From contig NZ_WTYA01000005.1 in the NCBI RefSeq assembly GCF_009828025.1, positions 62,001 through 126,000 of the forward strand: 64,000 nucleotides of DNA, read 5' to 3'. The translations under genes and the position numbers were made by a program. A model generated the notes under the pieces. The model saw only the letters and a program-made list of their open reading frames with translations, was not told the origin of the DNA and ran no database searches. This DNA comes from Qipengyuania algicida. Its GTDB lineage: Bacteria > Pseudomonadota > Alphaproteobacteria > Sphingomonadales > Sphingomonadaceae. This document shows, piece after piece, positions 27,327 through 36,972 of this stretch; positions within the stretch are counted from its first letter, which is position 1, and every line of letters starts with the position of its first letter.

Positions 27327-28711
27327 GTCGTCTCGTCATCATCTCCAACCGCGTCGCCGTCCCCAAGGCGCGCGGAGCGGCAGGTGCACAAGGCGGACTG
27401 GCGGGAGCGCTCAACGCGGCGCTCAAGAAAAGCGGTGGATTATGGTTCGGCTGGTCAGGCGAGACTTCCGAAAATCCTTCGTCGGAACCGCATATCGGCA
27501 CCTATGACGGTGTCACGATGGCGACGATCGATCTTTCGCCGCATGATCTGGACGAATATTACAACGGCTATGCCAATTCGACGCTTTGGCCGCTGTTTCA
27601 CTATCGCATCGATCTCGCCCGCTTTGAGCGGGAGACCGGCCGTGGATATGAGCGGGTCAACGAACGCTTCGCCAGCTCGCTTGCCCCGCTGCTCGAACCC
27701 GATGACGTGGTATGGGCGCATGATTATCACCTGATCCCGCTGGGCGAAGATCTCCGCCGCAAGGGTTTCACCAATCGCATGGGGTTTTTCCTCCATACGC
27801 CCTGGCCGGCGACGCGGCTGCTGGTGTCGCTGCCGTATCATGAGCGGCTGGTAAAGACGATGCTGGCTTACGACCTGCTCGGTTTCCAATGCGACGAATG
27901 GCTCACCAGCTTCCTGCATTATTGCGAGTACGAGCTCGGCGCTGATGTCGACGAGGAAAGCGGGCGGATTGAGCTCGATGGGCTGACGACGATCGCAAGG
28001 GCCTATCCGATCGGGATCGACTACCAGCACTTCAAGGAACTCGGAGAGACAGGAGAGGCACGCCAGACCGCGCAGCGCGTGCTGTCCAGCACCCGCCACC
28101 GCACCGCGATGATCGGTGTCGACAGACTCGATTATTCAAAGGGGCTGCCGGAAAGGCTGGACGGGATCGGGCGTTTCTTCGACCGCTTTCCAGAACGCGT
28201 ACAGGATCTGGTCTACATCCAGATTGCCCCGCCTAGCCGCGAGGATGTCGAAAGCTACAAACGCATCCGGGCCGAGCTTGAACAGAAGGCGGGCCAGATC
28301 AACGGTGCGCGCAGCCGGATCGATCTCGTTCCGATCCGCTACGTCAATCAGGGGCATACCCAGGGCCAATTGGTTGGTGCCTATCGCGCCTGCAAGATCG
28401 GCCTCGTCACACCGTTACGCGACGGCATGAACCTCGTGGCGAAAGAGTATATCGCCTGCCAGGACGCGGAAGATCCCGGTGTGCTGATCCTATCGCGCTT
28501 CGCCGGGGCGGCACAGCAATTGTCGGAGGCGTTGCTCGTCAACCCGCACAGCCCGGACGATATTGCCGAGAAAATCCGCCAGGCGCTCGACATGCCCCTC
28601 GCAGAACGCAAGGCGCGCTGGAAGTCGATGCGCAATTGCGTACGCGACGAAAACATCCAGCGCTGGACCGAGAACTTTACCGGTGACCTCGACAAGCTAG
28701 TCCGCGCCTGA
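27323..28711 (+). CDS. otsA: Alpha,alpha-trehalose-phosphate synthase (UDP-forming)
   Basis: 462 residues, GT20. It makes trehalose 6-phosphate from UDP-glucose and glucose 6-phosphate, for osmo- and desiccation protection. The protein starts SRLVIISNRVAVPK; other key parts are GGLAGALNAALK, VWAHDYHLIPLG, GFFLHTPWP, IGVDRLDYSKGLPERL, and TPLRDGMNLVAKEYIACQ, which contain the sugar-nucleotide ligands. The start is a TTG at 27323 that overlaps the GH15 stop (TTGA); no other start fits the conserved N-terminus. A weak hairpin (28702-28716) follows near the convergent typA end. Confidence 0.96.
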   Translation: MSRLVIISNRVAVPKARGAAGAQGGLAGALNAALKKSGGLWFGWSGETSENPSSEPHIGTYDGVTMATIDLSPHDLDEYYNGYANSTLWPLFHYRIDLARFERETGRGYERVNERFASSLAPLLEPDDVVWAHDYHLIPLGEDLRRKGFTNRMGFFLHTPWPATRLLVSLPYHERLVKTMLAYDLLGFQCDEWLTSFLHYCEYELGADVDEESGRIELDGLTTIARAYPIGIDYQHFKELGETGEARQTAQRVLSSTRHRTAMIGVDRLDYSKGLPERLDGIGRFFDRFPERVQDLVYIQIAPPSREDVESYKRIRAELEQKAGQINGARSRIDLVPIRYVNQGHTQGQLVGAYRACKIGLVTPLRDGMNLVAKEYIACQDAEDPGVLILSRFAGAAQQLSEALLVNPHSPDDIAEKIRQALDMPLAERKARWKSMRNCVRDENIQRWTENFTGDLDKLVRA

Positions 28712-28718
28712 CGCGGGT

Positions 28719-30551
28719 TTAGTCCTCCGACTTGCGGCGCGCCTTCTTGCGCTCATGCGGATCGAGGATCGCCTTGCGCAGACGGATCGATTTCGGCGTT
28801 ACCTCGACCATCTCGTCATCGTCGATATAAGCGATTGCCTGCTCGAGCGTCATGATCCGCGGGGGCGTCAGGCGGATCGCATCGTCCTTGCCCGAAGAGC
28901 GGAAGTTGGTGAGCTGCTTGGACTTGAGCGGATTGACCTCGAGATCGTCGGGCTTGGCGTTCTCGCCGATCACCATCCCCTCATAAACCTTTTCCTGCGG
29001 GCTGACGAACAGCACACCACGGTCCTCAAGGCTGTTGAGCGCATAGCCGACAGCCTCGCCGCTGGCGTTGGAAATCAGCACGCCGTTGATACGGCCCTCG
29101 ATCGCGCCCTTATGGGCGTCGTATTTCTCGAACAGGCGATTCATGATGCCCGTACCGCGTGTGTCGGAGAGGAATTCGCCGTGATAGCCGATCAGCCCGC
29201 GGCTGGGAGCGGAAAAGGTGATGCGCGTCTTGCCCTGACCGGAAGGACGCATTTCGGTCAGTTCGGCCTTGCGGCGCTGCATCTTCTCGACCACCGTGCC
29301 GGAGAATTCGTCGTCGACGTCGATAACGACGGTCTCGAACGGCTCCATGCGCTTGCCGCCTTCTTCGCGGAACAGCACGCGCGGGCGGCTGATACCGAGT
29401 TCGAAACCTTCGCGGCGCATCGTTTCGATCAACACGCCGAGCTGCAATTCGCCGCGTCCGGCAACCTCATAGCTGTCCTTGTCGGCGCTTTCGGTGACGC
29501 GGATCGCGACATTGGTTTCTGCCTCGCGCAGCAAGCGGTCGCGGATCATGCGGCTCGTCACCTTGTCGCCCTCGCGCCCGGCAAGCGGGCTGTCGTTGAC
29601 CGCAAAGCGCATCGCCAGCGTCGGTGGGTCGATGGGCTGGGCGGCGATTGGCTCGGATACTGACGGGTCGGCGATGGTGTTGGAGACGGTCGCCTTTTCA
29701 AGCCCTGCCAGCACGATGATATCGCCCGCCTCGGCACTGTCGACCGGCACGCGCTCCAGCCCACGGAAGCTCAGCAGCTTGGTGGCGCGTCCTGCCTCGA
29801 CCACATTGCCCTTCGCATCGAGCGCGCGGATCGGGTCATTGACCTTGATCTTGCCCGACTGGACGCGACCGGTGAGCACGCGGCCCATGAAATTGTCTCG
29901 GTCGAGCAGGGTCGCAAGGAAAGAGAAGGGCGCATCTGAATCGAGACCGGGCGAGGGCACATGGTCGACGATCAGTTCGAACAGCGGGTTGAGATTGCCC
30001 GAACGTGCGGTTTCGTCGGGGCTGGCATAGCCATCGCGGCCCGACGCCCATAGCGAGGGGAAGTCGAGTTGATCGTCATTCGCATCGAGCGAGGCGAACA
30101 GGTCGAACACTTCGTCCAGCACTTCCTGCGGACGCGCATCGGAACGGTCGATCTTGTTGACGACCACGATCGGGCGCAAGCCCAGTGCGAGCGCCTTGCC
30201 GGTGACGAATTTGGTCTGCGGCATCGGGCCTTCGGCCGCATCGACAAGCAGGATCACGCCATCCACCATCGACAGGATGCGCTCGACCTCGGCACCGAAG
30301 TCCGCGTGGCCCGGAGTATCGACGATATTGATGCGCGTGGTTTCTCCGCCACGCTCCCATTCGACGCTGGTGCACTTGGCGAGGATGGTGATTCCGCGCT
30401 CCTTTTCGAGATCGCCCGAATCCATCGCGCGCTCCTCGACCCGCTGGTTCTCGCGGAAGGTGCCGGACTGGCGGAAGAGCTGATCGACGAGCGTGGTCTT
30501 GCCATGGTCGACGTGGGCGATAATCGCGATATTGCGCAAGGAGCGTGACAT
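28719..30551 (-). CDS. typA: Ribosome-associated GTPase TypA/BipA
   Basis: 610 residues, normal length. It is an EF-G-like translational GTPase acting in 50S assembly and stress adaptation. G1 is AHVDHGKTTL (residues 10-19), G2 RGITILAK, G3 DTPGHADFG, G4 NKIDRSD. Domains follow as in BipA: a beta-barrel (about 210-290), an EF-G III-like domain (about 310-380), domain V, and a C-terminal domain with GLIGYHGEF and MNRLFEKYD. ATG at 30551 is chosen since SRSLRNIAIIAHVD is the family start. It is convergent with otsA. Confidence 0.97.
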   Translation of the reverse strand: MSRSLRNIAIIAHVDHGKTTLVDQLFRQSGTFRENQRVEERAMDSGDLEKERGITILAKCTSVEWERGGETTRINIVDTPGHADFGAEVERILSMVDGVILLVDAAEGPMPQTKFVTGKALALGLRPIVVVNKIDRSDARPQEVLDEVFDLFASLDANDDQLDFPSLWASGRDGYASPDETARSGNLNPLFELIVDHVPSPGLDSDAPFSFLATLLDRDNFMGRVLTGRVQSGKIKVNDPIRALDAKGNVVEAGRATKLLSFRGLERVPVDSAEAGDIIVLAGLEKATVSNTIADPSVSEPIAAQPIDPPTLAMRFAVNDSPLAGREGDKVTSRMIRDRLLREAETNVAIRVTESADKDSYEVAGRGELQLGVLIETMRREGFELGISRPRVLFREEGGKRMEPFETVVIDVDDEFSGTVVEKMQRRKAELTEMRPSGQGKTRITFSAPSRGLIGYHGEFLSDTRGTGIMNRLFEKYDAHKGAIEGRINGVLISNASGEAVGYALNSLEDRGVLFVSPQEKVYEGMVIGENAKPDDLEVNPLKSKQLTNFRSSGKDDAIRLTPPRIMTLEQAIAYIDDDEMVEVTPKSIRLRKAILDPHERKKARRKSED

Positions 30552-30809
30552 GGGAGCTTTCGGGGTAGGAATGGGCGGCAGCAACAGCGCCGTTCGCGCG
30601 CGCCCCTAGCGGAGCATGGCTCTTTCGGCAAGCGTCGCGAGGGGCCATCTGTTGCTCAAGAGGCACAAAAATCGTGCCCGTCGGAAGATTTCCATTGCGA
30701 ATCCGAACTGAAACATTGAGCCAATATTGCCGACAAGCTACTCGGCGGGCGGGCGAAGTTAGCAAGAGCTTCGACCCCGGGTCGCACCTGATAAGAGAGG
30801 AATTCATAC

Positions 30810-33548
30810 ATGCGCTTCCGCGCCAATTTGCACGTCCGCCATCTGTTGTTCGCAGGCGTCGCCGCTGTTTCGATTTCAGCCGCCGCCAATGCGCAGGACG
30901 CCGCTGCACAAAGTCAGGCGCAACAGTCGCCTGATCAGACTGCCGCCGAATCATCGGAATCGACCGCTTCGACCGCTCCGGGCGATGAAGATGCCCCGCT
31001 CGGCAGCGGTAATGAAATCATCGTCACGGCCACCAAGCGCGCACAGACGCTGCAGGATGTGCCGGTCGCGGTCAGCGTCACCACCGCCGACACCATCGAG
31101 CGCGCGCAGATCCGCGACATCACCGATCTGTCGAGCGTCGTGCCCAGCCTGAAGGTGAGCCAGAATCAGAGCCAGTTCGCCACCACCTATTCGATCCGCG
31201 GCTTCGGCACGAATGGCAACAACCTCGGCCTCGAACCCTCGGTCGCGGTTTTCGTGGACGGCGTCTATCGCAGCCGCGCAATCTCGCAGATCAGCGACCT
31301 TCCAGACGTCGAGCGCGTCGAAGTGTTGCGCGGTCCCCAATCGACCCTGTTCGGGAAAAACGCCAGCGCGGGCGTGATTTCGATCATCACCAAGAAGCCA
31401 TCCTTCACCCCGCACGGCAGCCTGGAAGCGAGCTACGGCAACTACAACGCCGCCGTCGTCAAGGGCTACCTCACCGGGCCGATCACCGACACGATCGCAG
31501 CCTCGATCTCGGCGGGTTACAACCGTCGCGACGGGTACCTCACCAACGCCTACAACGGCGATGACATGAACAACCGCAACCGCTGGTTCGCGCGCGGCCA
31601 GTTGCTGTTCGAACCGACCCCCGATTTCAGCTTCCGCGTGATCGGCGATTACGACAAGCTGGACGAGAAATGCTGCGGCGTCGTCAACCTGCGTCCTTCG
31701 GCGGCAACCGCCGCGGTCCGGGCAGTTGGCGGGATGGTCAACGATTACCGCACGCCGTTCGCCGACATCGTCTATTCGGACGTGGTTCCGACCAGCAAGA
31801 TCGAGAACTGGGGCGTTTCGGGGCAGGGCGATTACAATTTCGGCCACTTCAAGCTGACCTCGATCACCGCCTATCGCGAAACGCGTCTTAACGCCGATCA
31901 GGACGTCGATTTCACCAGCGCCAGGCTGGCGACGGGCGCCAATGTCGGCCAGTCGACGATCAAGACCTTCACCCAGGAACTGCGCCTTGCGAGCGATTTC
32001 GACGGGCCGATCAACTTCCTGCTTGGCGGATACTACTTCAACGAGAAGCTGAAGACCGCCGACCAGATCGTCTATGGTGACGATTTCCGCAATTACGCGA
32101 ACATCTTGGTCGGGGGTCCGGTGACCAGCCCGCCCAACGATCTGGCGATCCAGCAACTCGAAGGCCAGATCAGCGCGCTGACCGGCACGAATTACGCCGG
32201 GCAGTTCTTTGCATCGGGGCAGGGCTTCTTCGACAAGTTCACCCAGAAGGACGAGAGCTGGTCGGTGTTCGGCAATGTCGACATCAAGCTGGCCGAGCCG
32301 CTGACGCTGACGCTGGGTGCCAACTACACCAAGGACGCCAAGGATGTGGCGTCCAATTCGGTCAGCACGGATGTGTTCAGCGGGCTCGATCTGACCTCAA
32401 TCGGGCAGACTGCGATCTACGCTGGTGCGCTGTCGCAGACCCTTGCGGGCTTTGGCGTCGATGCGTCCAATCAGGCACAGGTTGCCGCATTTGCGTCGGC
32501 CAATCCGGCTGCTTTCGCACAGATCCAGTCCGGGGCGCAGGCCTATGCCGCCGCCAACGCCAGCGATCCTTCGGTCAACCCGCTGCTGGCGCTCAGGCCG
32601 CTGCAATTCCTGCCACCTTTGCAGAACTTTCCTAACGCGGTCGAGAACGGCAAGACGCGGGATGGCGACTGGACCTGGTCGGCGCGACTGGCGTACAAGT
32701 TCAACCGCCAGATCAACGCCTATGTCTCCTATGCTACGGGCTTTAAGGCTTCGAGCTGGAACTTGTCGCGCGACAGCCGTCCCTCGCTGGAGGATTACAC
32801 CGCACTGGTCAGCCGTGGTTTGGCGGTCAACAACCTCGTTCCCGGATCGCGCTTTGCCGCGCCGGAAAATTCGGAAGTGTACGAGCTGGGGATCAAGGCC
32901 AACTGGGGTCTCGCCTCTGCCAACCTCACCTTCTTCAAGCAGTCGATCAAGAACTTCCAGACCAACACCTTCACCGGCACCGGCTTCGTGTTCGCCAACG
33001 CGGACAAGGAATCGACTTTCGGTATCGAGTTCGACGGGATGGTGAAGCCGGCTGAGCCGCTGACGCTCAGCCTGGCGATGACCTATCTCGACCCGAAATA
33101 CGACAGCTTCCCCAACTCGCCCTTTGGCGATTTGTCGGGCACAGAAGTCTTCGGCATTCCGCGTCTTTCGGCGGTGTTCGGGGCGGAGTGGAACCAGCCG
33201 ATCGGCAGCAATGGCGATCACCTGATCCTGCGCGGCGACTTCGACTATTCCTCGCCTACGCAGGTGGAGCCGGGTTTGCTTGCGTTCATCACCACCAATC
33301 CGGACGGCAGCCGCAATTACGCACCAGCCTATGCCGCTGCGCGCCCGTTCGTGCAGGAGGTGACCAACCTCAATGCCTCGCTGACCTATTCCTTGGGGAT
33401 GGGTCTGGACCTGACGGTGTGGGGCCGCAACTTGCTCGACGACCGCAACATTACCGACGTCTTCGATTCGGTGGCGCAGAGCCAGTCGATCAGCGGCTAT
33501 ATCAACCAGCCACGCACCTACGGCGTGTCGGCGCGGTTCAAGTTCTGA
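30810..33548 (+). CDS. TonB-dependent receptor
   Basis: 912 residues. A signal peptide ends near ANAQ (residue 29), then a Gln/Ser linker and the TonB box-like EIIVTATKRAQTLQDVPVAV (about 70-90). The plug follows, with TDLSSVVPSLKVSQ, SIRGFG, FVDGVYRSRA and VEVLRGPQSTLFGKNASAGVISI. The 22-strand barrel ends in GVSARFKF, with the terminal Phe needed for outer-membrane insertion. The substrate is not told by sequence; this type (iron-siderophore or carbohydrate and plant-compound receptors) is abundant in sphingomonads. A GAGAGGAA ribosome site lies 8 bases before the ATG, and a good terminator follows. Confidence 0.94.
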   Translation: MRFRANLHVRHLLFAGVAAVSISAAANAQDAAAQSQAQQSPDQTAAESSESTASTAPGDEDAPLGSGNEIIVTATKRAQTLQDVPVAVSVTTADTIERAQIRDITDLSSVVPSLKVSQNQSQFATTYSIRGFGTNGNNLGLEPSVAVFVDGVYRSRAISQISDLPDVERVEVLRGPQSTLFGKNASAGVISIITKKPSFTPHGSLEASYGNYNAAVVKGYLTGPITDTIAASISAGYNRRDGYLTNAYNGDDMNNRNRWFARGQLLFEPTPDFSFRVIGDYDKLDEKCCGVVNLRPSAATAAVRAVGGMVNDYRTPFADIVYSDVVPTSKIENWGVSGQGDYNFGHFKLTSITAYRETRLNADQDVDFTSARLATGANVGQSTIKTFTQELRLASDFDGPINFLLGGYYFNEKLKTADQIVYGDDFRNYANILVGGPVTSPPNDLAIQQLEGQISALTGTNYAGQFFASGQGFFDKFTQKDESWSVFGNVDIKLAEPLTLTLGANYTKDAKDVASNSVSTDVFSGLDLTSIGQTAIYAGALSQTLAGFGVDASNQAQVAAFASANPAAFAQIQSGAQAYAAANASDPSVNPLLALRPLQFLPPLQNFPNAVENGKTRDGDWTWSARLAYKFNRQINAYVSYATGFKASSWNLSRDSRPSLEDYTALVSRGLAVNNLVPGSRFAAPENSEVYELGIKANWGLASANLTFFKQSIKNFQTNTFTGTGFVFANADKESTFGIEFDGMVKPAEPLTLSLAMTYLDPKYDSFPNSPFGDLSGTEVFGIPRLSAVFGAEWNQPIGSNGDHLILRGDFDYSSPTQVEPGLLAFITTNPDGSRNYAPAYAAARPFVQEVTNLNASLTYSLGMGLDLTVWGRNLLDDRNITDVFDSVAQSQSISGYINQPRTYGVSARFKF

Positions 33549-33574
33549 TCCGAACGATCATCGTGACAAGGGAA

Positions 33575-33598
33575 GGGGGCCTGCGGGCCCCCTTTTTT
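33575..33598 (+). terminator. Intrinsic terminator of the TonB-dependent receptor gene
   Basis: Seven-base GGGGGCC (33575-33581), loop TGCG, inverse GGCCCCC (33586-33592), then TTTTTT (33593-33598). It starts 26 bases after the stop codon at 33546-33548. Confidence 0.93.
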
Positions 33599-33714
33599 GT
33601 TGGACAAAGAATGGAAGCGAGCCGGCTTACCAAAGACATTTGTGTCGAGCGTCGCCGTGAAACAAATTCACCATGACGAAATGAGCGAGGCTCAACTTCA
33701 CTCCATGACCAGCC

Positions 33715-36240
33715 CTAAAGCGCCCGCAACGCCTGCGCAGGGCGCACCCTCAGCAGCGGTAGCGAACCCAGCACCGCAAACGCTAAAACCGCCAGCAATC
33801 CGCCGCCCAGCGTTGTCAGCACCACGCCCCAGTCGGGCAGCCAGTCGAGCTCGAACAGCTTGACCACCACCAGCCAGGCGCCAAGGCTGCCCAACGCCAG
33901 TGCGACCGCGCCCAGCACCAGCACCAGCGCGGCATATTCGGCCAGCGCCATCGCCAGCACCTGCCAGCGGTTCGCGCCCAGCACGCGCAGGATCACCGTG
34001 TCGTAGCTGCGCTGCGCGCGCGCTGCGGCAATCGCGCCGAGCAGCACGGCGATCCCCGCCAGCACCGTGACCCCGGCGGCAACCAGCGTCGCGAGGCCGA
34101 CTTGGCCCAGCAGATTGCGCGCCTGCACCAGCACATCGCCGACCTCGATCACCGAAGATGACGGGAACCGCTTGACCAGCGCCCGCAGCAACGGCCCGCG
34201 CGCGGCATCGTCGTGCAGCGAAATCGTCGCGGCAAGATTATAGGGCGCGTCCATCAGCACGTCGGGGCTGAGGACGAAGACGAAATTGAAGCCCAGGCTT
34301 TGCCAGTCGATCCTGCGAAAGCTGGTGACGCGAGCGGTCTTCTGGACGCCCAGCACGCCGAATGTCACATCGTCGCCCAGCTTGAGGCCGACTGCACGCG
34401 CGAAATCCTCGTCCACCGAAACCTCTGGCGGGCCGGTATAGCCGGGCTTCCACCACGCGCCCGCGCTCACCGCATTGCCCGGCGGCACCGTGTCGGAGAA
34501 GGTCAGCCCGCGCTCACCGCGCAGAGCCCAGGCACCTTCGGGAATGCTGGTCATGTCGGCAACGCGGGTCATTTGGCCGGGAGGTCCGAACGCCAGCACC
34601 GCCCCACGCAACATCGGCACGGTGCGCAGATCGGCCTTGGGATCGATGGTGCGCACCAGATCGGCGAATCCCTGCGCCTGCCCGCGCGGCACATCGAGCA
34701 CGAAGTAATCGGGTGCCTGCTGCGGCACACGCTTGGCGATGGTCCCCTCGATCGCGCTCTGGACGGCGGTCAGCAGGACGAAAGCAGCAAGGCCAAAGCC
34801 GAGTGCGGTAATCAGCGCGCCGGTGGCCGAGCCGGGACGGTGGAGATTGGCGAGCGCAGTGCGCGCAACCGGGCTGCGCGGGCGGGGAAGGGCTGCCGCA
34901 ATCCGCTTCACCGTCCAGCCCACCAGTGCGAGCAGGCCGAGCATTCCCGCAACGCCCAGCAAGAATCCGCCGGTCAACTGCCAGTTGCGCGATGTCGCCA
35001 GGGCCAGTCCGCACAGCGCAAGCAGCCCTCCGCCGACCACCACCAGCGCGAGCCGGTCGCGCGCCAGCGGTGCGATCCGCGCGCGCATCAACGCCATCGC
35101 CGGAACGTGGCGCGCGCGCAGCAGCGGCGGCGCCGCAAAGATCAGCGCGACCAGCACGCCATAGGCAAAGGCCAGCAGAACGGCGGGCAGCGAAAACACC
35201 AGCCCGTTCTCAACCGGCAGCAACCCGGCAATGGCCTTGGCGAGCAGTGGCGTGATCGCAAGGCCGATGGCGATCCCCGCCACGCTCCCTGCAACCGCGG
35301 CCAGCGCAATCTCCAATGCGTAAATCCGCGCGATATCGCCGCTCGTCGCGCCAAGGATCTTGAGCGTGGCGATATTCTGTCGGCGCGCATCGAGATAGGA
35401 GGTGACGCCTCCACCGATCCCGATTCCCGCGATTACCAGCGCTGCGAGCCCGACCAGGGTAAGGAAATCGCCCATTCGCGCAATAAAGCGGTCCGCTCCG
35501 GGCGAGGCCTTGTCGCGCGTACGGACCTCAAACCCCTGATTGGGAAATTCACGCTGGAAAGCGTTGCCGATGGCTTCAGGCGATTGCCCGTCTTCGATCG
35601 CGAGGCGTACCTTGGTGCGATACATCGATCCCGGCGCGATCAGCCCGGCAGCCTGGGGAAATCGCGCGTCGACGATGATTGTCGGGCCGAACTGGAATCC
35701 TTCGCCTAATTTGTCAGGCTCATTGGCGATGATGCCGCCCACGCTTAGCGTCTGCGATCCAATGGCGAAGGTTTGCCCCGATGTGAGCGCGAGCCGGTCG
35801 GCGGCGTCCTGCGACAGCCACGCCTCACCCGGCGGCGGATTACGTACCGATCGCCCGTCCTTGAGCGTCAGCGCGCCATAGAGGGGGTAAGCATGATCGA
35901 CCGCCTTCAACTGGACCGGCACCGCCAGATCGCCGTGCCGCGCCATCGCCTGCAGCCGCGTGCCCTGCGATACGCGGCCGTCTTTGGCGAGCGCGACCAA
36001 CTCGGTCCGCGACAGCGGGCGCTGCCACACCGAAACCTGCAGATCGCCGCCCAGGATCACCTGCCCACGGCTCGCCAGCTCTCCCTGAATACCGGCGGTC
36101 AGCGTGCCGATTGCGGTCAGCGCGGCAGTTCCCAGCAGCAGGCAGACCAGCAGCAGGCGCAGCCCCTTGAAACGCGCAGACAGATCGCGGCGCGCGATAC
36201 GCCATGCCCCGCGCCAGCCGAACGCGGCGACGTCAGTCAC
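33715..36240 (-). CDS. ABC transporter permease, FtsX/YbbP-type
   Basis: 841 residues from a GTG at 36240, which overlaps the end of the ATPase gene by eight bases. It has an N-terminal helix (about 24-44), a periplasmic MacB-like domain, three helices (about 250-360), further helix pairs in the middle, a second periplasmic domain (about 520-700), and three final helices ending PAQALRAL. The duplicated FtsX-like layout matches YbbP. Its partner ATPase is the next gene. In E. coli ybbA-ybbP lies beside tesA, as here. The cargo is unknown, possibly lipids or lipoproteins. Confidence 0.9.
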   Translation of the reverse strand: MTDVAAFGWRGAWRIARRDLSARFKGLRLLLVCLLLGTAALTAIGTLTAGIQGELASRGQVILGGDLQVSVWQRPLSRTELVALAKDGRVSQGTRLQAMARHGDLAVPVQLKAVDHAYPLYGALTLKDGRSVRNPPPGEAWLSQDAADRLALTSGQTFAIGSQTLSVGGIIANEPDKLGEGFQFGPTIIVDARFPQAAGLIAPGSMYRTKVRLAIEDGQSPEAIGNAFQREFPNQGFEVRTRDKASPGADRFIARMGDFLTLVGLAALVIAGIGIGGGVTSYLDARRQNIATLKILGATSGDIARIYALEIALAAVAGSVAGIAIGLAITPLLAKAIAGLLPVENGLVFSLPAVLLAFAYGVLVALIFAAPPLLRARHVPAMALMRARIAPLARDRLALVVVGGGLLALCGLALATSRNWQLTGGFLLGVAGMLGLLALVGWTVKRIAAALPRPRSPVARTALANLHRPGSATGALITALGFGLAAFVLLTAVQSAIEGTIAKRVPQQAPDYFVLDVPRGQAQGFADLVRTIDPKADLRTVPMLRGAVLAFGPPGQMTRVADMTSIPEGAWALRGERGLTFSDTVPPGNAVSAGAWWKPGYTGPPEVSVDEDFARAVGLKLGDDVTFGVLGVQKTARVTSFRRIDWQSLGFNFVFVLSPDVLMDAPYNLAATISLHDDAARGPLLRALVKRFPSSSVIEVGDVLVQARNLLGQVGLATLVAAGVTVLAGIAVLLGAIAAARAQRSYDTVILRVLGANRWQVLAMALAEYAALVLVLGAVALALGSLGAWLVVVKLFELDWLPDWGVVLTTLGGGLLAVLAFAVLGSLPLLRVRPAQALRAL

Positions 36241-36922
36241 GCGTGTCGCTCGCGATGATGCCGTCCGCCAGTGTGATGACGCGGCCACAGCGTGCGGCCA
36301 GTTCCGGATCGTGGGTGATGACGACCAATGTTGCCTGCGTCTGCGCACGGCGGGCGAACAGCATGTCGACGATGGAATGGCCGGTTGCCGCGTCGAGATT
36401 GCCCGTCGGCTCGTCAGCGAAGAGCAGTGGCGGGCGCGGTGCGATGGCGCGGGCAATGGCAACGCGCTGTTGTTCGCCGCCCGATAGCTGCTGCGGATAA
36501 TGGTCGAGCCGGTGGCCGAGTCCGACCGCGTCCAGTTCCACCTTAGCCCGATCACGCGCATCGGTGGCGCCTGCCAGCTCAAGCGGGGTGGCGACGTTTT
36601 CCAGCGCGGTCATCGTCGGCAGCAGGTGGAACGCCTGCAACACGATCCCGATCCGCCCACGCCGGGCGCGTGCCAGCGCATCCTCGCTCAGCGCGGTAAA
36701 ATCCTCACCCGCAATGGACAGCGTCCCACCGCTCGCCCGTTCCAGCCCGGTCAGGACGGCCATCAGCGAGCTCTTGCCCGAACCCGAAGGGCCGAGCAGG
36801 GCCAGCGTTTCGCCGGGCATCACGGTAAGGTCGATGCCTTTGAGAATGGGGACGGGCGCAGCGGCACTGCCGAGCGTCAGGGTGAGCGATTTGGCTGAAA
36901 TAACCGGAGAAGGGCTTGTCAC
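36233..36922 (-). CDS. ABC transporter ATP-binding protein, LolD/YbbA-type
   Basis: 229 residues. Walker A is LLGPSGSGKSSLM (about 41-53), the signature LSGGEQQRVAIARA (about 143-156), Walker B LLFADEPTGNLD, and the switch His is in VVITHD. The sequence is the MacB/LolD class of ATPases. It pairs with the permease it overlaps. The start is a GTG at 36922. It is divergent from the TesA-like gene (47 bases between starts). Confidence 0.93.
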   Translation of the reverse strand: MTSPSPVISAKSLTLTLGSAAAPVPILKGIDLTVMPGETLALLGPSGSGKSSLMAVLTGLERASGGTLSIAGEDFTALSEDALARARRGRIGIVLQAFHLLPTMTALENVATPLELAGATDARDRAKVELDAVGLGHRLDHYPQQLSGGEQQRVAIARAIAPRPPLLFADEPTGNLDAATGHSIVDMLFARRAQTQATLVVITHDPELAARCGRVITLADGIIASDTRD

Positions 36923-36955
36923 ACTTGAGCGATGGCATAAGCAGGGTGTCGCAAC

Positions 36956-36972
36956 AAGGAGTCTCGCCGTTG
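36956..36972 (+). promoter_or_regulatory. Strong ribosome-binding site deciding a TTG start
   Basis: AAGGAG at 36956-36961 lies eight bases before TTG at 36970. This is the best such site ahead of the esterase and places its start there, rather than at the TTG at 36916 or GTG at 36946. Confidence 0.75.

Noticed and set aside
28702-28720. CCGCG-CCTGA-CGCGG hairpin at the otsA end
   Set aside because: Only five pairs and a three-base T-run; too weak to call as a terminator.
33597-33863. Open frame of 88 codons after the TonB receptor
   Set aside because: It starts right behind the terminator and runs antisense into the permease gene; Pro/Ala-rich without features.
34213-35709. Long open frame (~498 codons) on the plus strand
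   Set aside because: It is antisense to the FtsX-type permease, with Gln/Arg/His-rich low-complexity translation and no family features; a by-product of high GC.
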